Shown here in pieces: positions 59,997-64,000 of a stretch of 64,000 bases of DNA. The notes under the pieces are model-generated. The model saw only the letters and a program-made list of their open reading frames with translations. It ran no database searches and had not been told where the DNA came from. Position numbers and translations under genes: made by a program. The stretch's first letter is position 1. Each line of letters begins with the position of its first letter. Origin of the DNA: Mesomycoplasma conjunctivae (GTDB lineage: Bacteria; Bacillota_I; Bacilli_A; Mycoplasmatales; Metamycoplasmataceae); contig NC_012806.1 in assembly GCF_000026765.1 (NCBI RefSeq), positions 701,743 through 765,742 on the forward strand, read 5' to 3'.

Positions 59997-61152
59997 TGTT
60001 GTTTTCTATCTTTTTTGGCCGATGGGTAATATTGATGTTCTTTAATTCTTCAAGACTCAAATTGTTTTCTATTACATAGTTGAAATCTGAATCTTCAATT
60101 AAAATAACTTCATTTTTTAGTATTGGTTTTTCATAAGTTTGTAATTTAAGTTTGTAAATACCATTGTTTTTATCAATGAGTTTTCGTTTAATTTTTTGTG
60201 AAAAAGCTATGCTAATATCTTTGTAATCGGCATTAATATCTAATATGACTTTAGGAGTTAATGTGCCACTAAAATTATAAGGAATAACATAACCTTGTTT
60301 AGAAGATAAATTATTACCTTTTATTGTTTTTCCTTGTTTAATATCAAAATAAGTATTGTTAATTATTTTGATATAACCAATTATAAATTTACCATTAATT
60401 ATTTCAGGTTGAAATTCAGGTCTATCAAAATTGTCTATAAAATTAAAGTCAACATCTAATGTTTGACCTTCTTCTAAAGGAATATTTTGCAAATTTTTTG
60501 CGCGAATATTTATCAGATTTCTTAAGTTTTTAAAGTAGAAATCTTCTGGATCAACACCAACTTTCAAAACAACAATATTATGTTGCTCTTGTTGCCAAGA
60601 TGGGGTAAAAAAATAAATATTACTATCACTATACTTATCAAAACTTTGACTATACTCATGAGAAGAATCAGAGCCAAAATTTGCCATTTCAATGTTATCA
60701 AGCGTTTTAAAAGCAATTGCTTGTGAATTTATAAAATAATCTTTTTTATTGTTATTACTATTGTTAAATTTAAGCGAATTTGATAATAGCCGAGTATCTT
60801 CTTCTGTAGTTAAGGTGCTATAAATTAAAAGATTTTGGAGTTCAGAAAACTTATCTTCTTTATTTAGTTCAGTATAAAATACTTGATTGAAACCTTCAGC
60901 ATCAATAGATATTGGATTAAGCTTGATTACTTTTATATTGTTGACTTGTATAAAAGTCGTTATATTTATTTTTTCTTGAGAAAAATAAGTTACCAGTATA
61001 TTATAACTATCTTTAATGGGGTCACGACGAATTTTAATAAATTGTCGCAACCCCTTTGCTTTAGGGTTATGCGACAATGAAAAGGATAAATCGTTGTATC
61101 TGCTAGCTAATTCTATTTTAGGAGTATCAATTGGGCTAAGATCCAATTGCAT
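59980..61152 (-). CDS. Conserved-looking soluble protein, unknown
   Basis: 390 aa with no signal peptide or membrane span. It is beta-rich by eye (many alternating hydrophobic residues with DINADY, YIKIINNTYF). No catalytic motif seen. Coupled to the anchored 140-aa protein downstream and three bases after the 114-aa gene upstream. Function not known. Confidence 0.65.
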   Translation of the reverse strand: MQLDLSPIDTPKIELASRYNDLSFSLSHNPKAKGLRQFIKIRRDPIKDSYNILVTYFSQEKINITTFIQVNNIKVIKLNPISIDAEGFNQVFYTELNKEDKFSELQNLLIYSTLTTEEDTRLLSNSLKFNNSNNNKKDYFINSQAIAFKTLDNIEMANFGSDSSHEYSQSFDKYSDSNIYFFTPSWQQEQHNIVVLKVGVDPEDFYFKNLRNLINIRAKNLQNIPLEEGQTLDVDFNFIDNFDRPEFQPEIINGKFIIGYIKIINNTYFDIKQGKTIKGNNLSSKQGYVIPYNFSGTLTPKVILDINADYKDISIAFSQKIKRKLIDKNNGIYKLKLQTYEKPILKNEVILIEDSDFNYVIENNLSLEELKNINITHRPKKIENNNEDLD

Positions 61153-61155
61153 TTA

Positions 61156-61500
61156 CTAACTATATAAGTAATAGATAAACTCATCAATTGCTTTGTGAAT
61201 ATGTTTGTAATAACTAGACTTTGACCAATATTTTTCAATCCACTCTTTATCTTGTTCAATAAATTCTTTGATTAAAAGTGAGGAATGCTTAGGATCTAAA
61301 ATTTCTAGAACCTTATCTACATTTGATTGAACTTGCATATAAGGTTCCTTTGAAATGCTAAGTTGATCTAAAATTCTTCCTTTTTCATTAAATACTTTAG
61401 CAGCTTTATGTAATTTGAAAATTTGTGAAATAAGATTTTTCTTATACACAAATGACATTTTATTTATTTGCTGATTAACAAATGGTTTATTGTTTTGCAT
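61156..61500 (-). CDS. Small helical protein, MG284/ArpU-like pattern
   Basis: 114 aa. The C-terminal part LLIKEFIEQDKEWIEKYWSKSSYYKHIHKAIDEFIYYLYS resembles the end of ArpU-type and sigma-region-4-like proteins found in mollicutes (aromatic/Ser segment then a helix). The match is from memory of the pattern and weak. It lies 18 bp after obgE, in the same operon. Confidence 0.6.
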   Translation of the reverse strand: MQNNKPFVNQQINKMSFVYKKNLISQIFKLHKAAKVFNEKGRILDQLSISKEPYMQVQSNVDKVLEILDPKHSSLLIKEFIEQDKEWIEKYWSKSSYYKHIHKAIDEFIYYLYS

Positions 61501-61518
61501 TATCGACCTTTTTTAATT

Positions 61519-62769
61519 TTAAATTCATTCTAGTTCAAAATTAAAAAATTTGACAACATCTCCTTTTTTAATACCCATCTTTATTAATTCATCCCAAATT
61601 CCCATATTTTTTAACTTATTATTAAATCTTAAAATATTATCATCTGAGTTTAATGGGATTTTTTGAACTAATTTTTTAATTTCTAATCCTTCAACTTCAT
61701 ATAAGTTATCGGATTTCTTGTTTATTATGAAAGGTTTTTGTAATGTAAATTCAACAACGGACTCTTCAACCTGTTCTACTGTATTTAGAATATTTTTTTC
61801 CAATAGTGAATACATTTTTGCTTTAATTTCGTTTATTTTTGAATCTGTTAACAAGGATGCTTCAACTATTTCTAAATGTGGAAATTTCTTTTTAAAACTA
61901 AGTACATTTTTACTAAATTCAGATAAATCTGACTTATTAGCAATGATTATTTGTGGTAAGTTTGATAAAGCGGGATTAAAATTATTTAATTCTTTACAAA
62001 TGTTTTCATAGTCAATTATAGGATTTTTCTCTTTAGATCCAAAATCAATAATGTGAGCAATAACTCGACATCTTTCAATATGTTTTAAAAAAGTAAAACC
62101 CAAACCTTTGCCCTGACTAGCACCTTCAATTAAACCTGGTAAATCTGCTATAACAAATGATTTATCATACAATTTAACCAAACCCAACTGAGGCACCAAT
62201 GTAGTAAAAGAATAATTGGCTATTTTTGGTTTTGCATTAGATATTTGCGATAAAAGTGTTGATTTTCCGGCATTTGGTTTACCAACTAAACCCACATCTG
62301 CCATTACTTTTAAAACAAGTTGAAGCTCATAAAATTCACCTAAATCACCGTTTTCACTAATTCTTGGTGCTTTATTTTTTGCCGTTTTGAACTTAGTATT
62401 ACCTCTACCTCCTTTACCACCTTTTGCGATTAAATATGGTTTTGTAGTAACCACATCACACATTAGTTTGTTTTCAACATAGACTTGTGTACCTATTGGC
62501 ACTTTAACAAAAATATCACTCCCGCCCGCTCCATAACGATTTTTACTACGACCATTTTCTCCGTCATTACCCTTTATAATTTTAAGTGAATAAAAATTCA
62601 AAAGCGTATTTAATCCTGAATCACCTACAAAATAAATAGATCCACCTGAACCACCATCTCCGCCATCTGGACCACCCTTATCAACATGAGCTTCACGACG
62701 AAAAGATATAACTCCATTTCCGCCTTTTCCTGCCTCAACTTGAATTTTAACTTGGTCTAAAAATTTCAT
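61519..62769 (-). CDS. obgE: GTPase ObgE/CgtA
   Basis: 416 aa. Essential GTPase of 50S assembly and stress response. The glycine-rich Obg fold begins MKFLDQVKIQVEAGKGGNG, with GPDGGDGGSGG. The GTPase domain has GLVGKPNAGKSTLL, DLPGLIEGA and NKSD. A C-terminal OCT domain follows. The end lies past a TGA(Trp), finishing FELEWI. Start overlaps the stop of the choline-kinase-like gene by one base. Confidence 0.97.
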
Positions 62770-63491
62770 TATTGTTTGTATCTTTCCAACTCTTTAATTA
62801 AAACATCAAGTTTTTTTATAAAGGGTTTGTCATCAAAATATTGTTGTGGTTGAGAATTGTTTCAAAGAATGATAAGATAATTTACTAAAATTTTATGTTG
62901 AATTACAAATTCATAAACATAATCGCCATAAGTATCAAGAAACAAAGATTCTTGCTCATCATTTAGTTGAGCTGATTCAATAAAATATGCTAAATCAAAA
63001 TGTTTATCACCTTTAGTTGCATATTCTCAATCAATAAAATAAATTTTACCATCTTTTTCAACCATATTAAAAAGTCATAAATCATTATGTAATGGGGTTG
63101 TTTTATCCATGTATTTTAAAACTTTAGTAATATGTTTATAATACTTATTAATAGCATCAATAGTAATCTTTTTTTCGTTAATGATCTTAATATAATTTTT
63201 CACACGAGCAGCATGATTTGAAGCAGGAAATGGCAGTTTGCTACTGTGAATTTCTTTCAATTGTAAGGCAATTTGCTTTAGATTTTCACTTGTTTTTTCT
63301 ACGGTAGATTCACCTAATCACTCTCAAGCAATTTGTTCTTTATCATTAGATACTAATTTGGGTACAAAGCTAAATTGTGATAAAAGCGCATAGTCAATTT
63401 TGTGATTGAATCCGTTATATTTTTTAATTTGCACAAATAATCCTTTATCATAATAAGAATCATTTGTATAACCTTTACTAATCTTTTTCAT
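62769..63491 (-). CDS. Choline/ethanolamine kinase-like phosphotransferase (LicA type)
   Basis: 240 aa. Aminoglycoside-phosphotransferase fold: LHNDLWLFNMV is the Brenner motif (His, Asp, Asn of the catalytic loop), and YFIDWEYATKGDKHFDLAYF supplies the second metal-binding Asp. LicA-type enzymes phosphorylate choline for surface decoration. The N-terminal lobe is short, so the substrate is uncertain. TGA codons encode Trp. First gene of the minus-strand operon with obgE. Confidence 0.82.
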
Positions 63492-63716
63492 AATTGTTAA
63501 AATTGTAATAAATTTTATAATTTTTATAACAAAGATTAAATAAAAACAAGGCTGAAATATGATAAATAACTCAATCTCAGCACTTATATTTAAGCAAAAA
63601 ACTAAAAATTTAATATTTTTAGGAAAAAATTACGTTTTTTACTAATTTTTTCCATTTTTTGTCTACTTTGACTACTTTGTTCTAATTATAAGTAAAATAA
63701 TATATACGGAGAACAA

Positions 63717-64000
63717 ATGATAGATGCAAAATTACTAAAACAAGCTCTTATTGATATTAAGAAAAAGTTTGGAAATGAATCAATAATGGTACTTGGTGAG
63801 CGACCTCCAGTAGACACAGAAGTTTTTTCAAGTGGTAGTCTCTCAATTGACAAAGCTCTTGGAGTAGGTGGTTTTCCAAAGGGAAGAATTATTGAAATTT
63901 TTGGCCCTGAATCATCAGGTAAGACAACTATTACCTTGCACGCGATTGCTGAAGTACAAAAACAAGGAGGAATTGCTGCTTTTATCGATGCTGAACATGC
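63717..64000 (+). CDS. recA: Recombinase RecA, N-terminal part
   Basis: First 94 residues only; the gene runs out of the window. [44 protein letters not shown] and Walker [10 protein letters not shown] are RecA signatures, and FIDAEHA follows. A GGAGAAC ribosome binding site precedes the ATG. It should work with the RecO encoded at 31.8 kb in recombination. Confidence 0.97.
   Translation, partial: MIDAKLLKQALIDIKKKFGNESIMVLGERPPVDTEVFSSGSLSIDKALGVGGFPKGRIIEIFGPESSGKTTITLHAIAEVQKQGGIAAFIDAEH

Overview
The window looks like chromosome from a wall-less mollicute of the Mycoplasma/Mycoplasmopsis type. It is very AT-rich. TGA must be read as tryptophan in most genes: dnaK, mnmE, uvrC, atpA, obgE and others are interrupted at TGA and resume in the same frame with family-typical sequence. 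There are several lipoproteins with a lipobox, a DUF31 serine-protease lipoprotein and an IS1634-type insertion sequence. All CDS coordinates here assume translation table 4. No rRNA genes and no CRISPR array were seen.

Layout. 1-1.7 kb: end of an ABC-F ATPase, then mnmE. 1.7-7.1 kb (minus): a defence-like operon of a C5 DNA methyltransferase, a membrane-anchored GIY-YIG nuclease and a DUF262/DUF1524 (GmrSD-like) protein, behind a promoter whose spacer is a TA tract. 7.4-9.1 kb: tRNA-Cys, tRNA-Arg, nadE, yebC. 9.2-18 kb: a surface-protein block with two paralogous solute-binding-like proteins (the first lacks a signal peptide), a multi-spanning membrane protein, an M23-peptidase-like lipoprotein and a repeat-containing anchored protein. 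18-26.5 kb: galU, ldh, an MFS transporter, a photolyase, a TmcAL-like protein, three small two-TM proteins and a YwaF-like protein. 26.5-35.5 kb: dnaJ and dnaK (each with a CIRCE operator), uvrC, recO, rsmD-gmk-rsgA-rpe and rpsT. 35.8-42.4 kb: a 1515-aa DUF31 protease lipoprotein and an intact IS1634-like element with a 58-bp target duplication.

42.5-45.5 kb (minus): tRNA-Ser and a second C5 methyltransferase with an HNH nuclease. That methyltransferase carries an in-gene (AG)12 tract that puts it out of frame in this sequence. 45.6-49.3 kb: mannitol PTS genes mtlA-mtlD-mtlF, divergent from an RpiR-type regulator. 49.5-51.4 kb: an orphan HSDR_N/PD-(D/E)XK-like nuclease and a small membrane protein. 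51.5-58.1 kb (minus): the F1Fo ATP synthase operon (atpI-like, B, E, F, H, A, G, D, C). 58.2-63.5 kb (minus): dinB, acpP, three conserved hypothetical genes, obgE and a choline-kinase-like gene. The window ends in the first 284 bp of recA.

The most notable theme is DNA modification and restriction. Two C5-methyltransferase loci each carry a dinucleotide repeat in a position expected to switch expression, one in the promoter and one in the coding region. Each is linked to nucleases, and one nuclease has an N-terminal membrane anchor. A second theme is a family of AT-rich palindromes with the core TATAAATTTATA, found eight times, mostly between genes.
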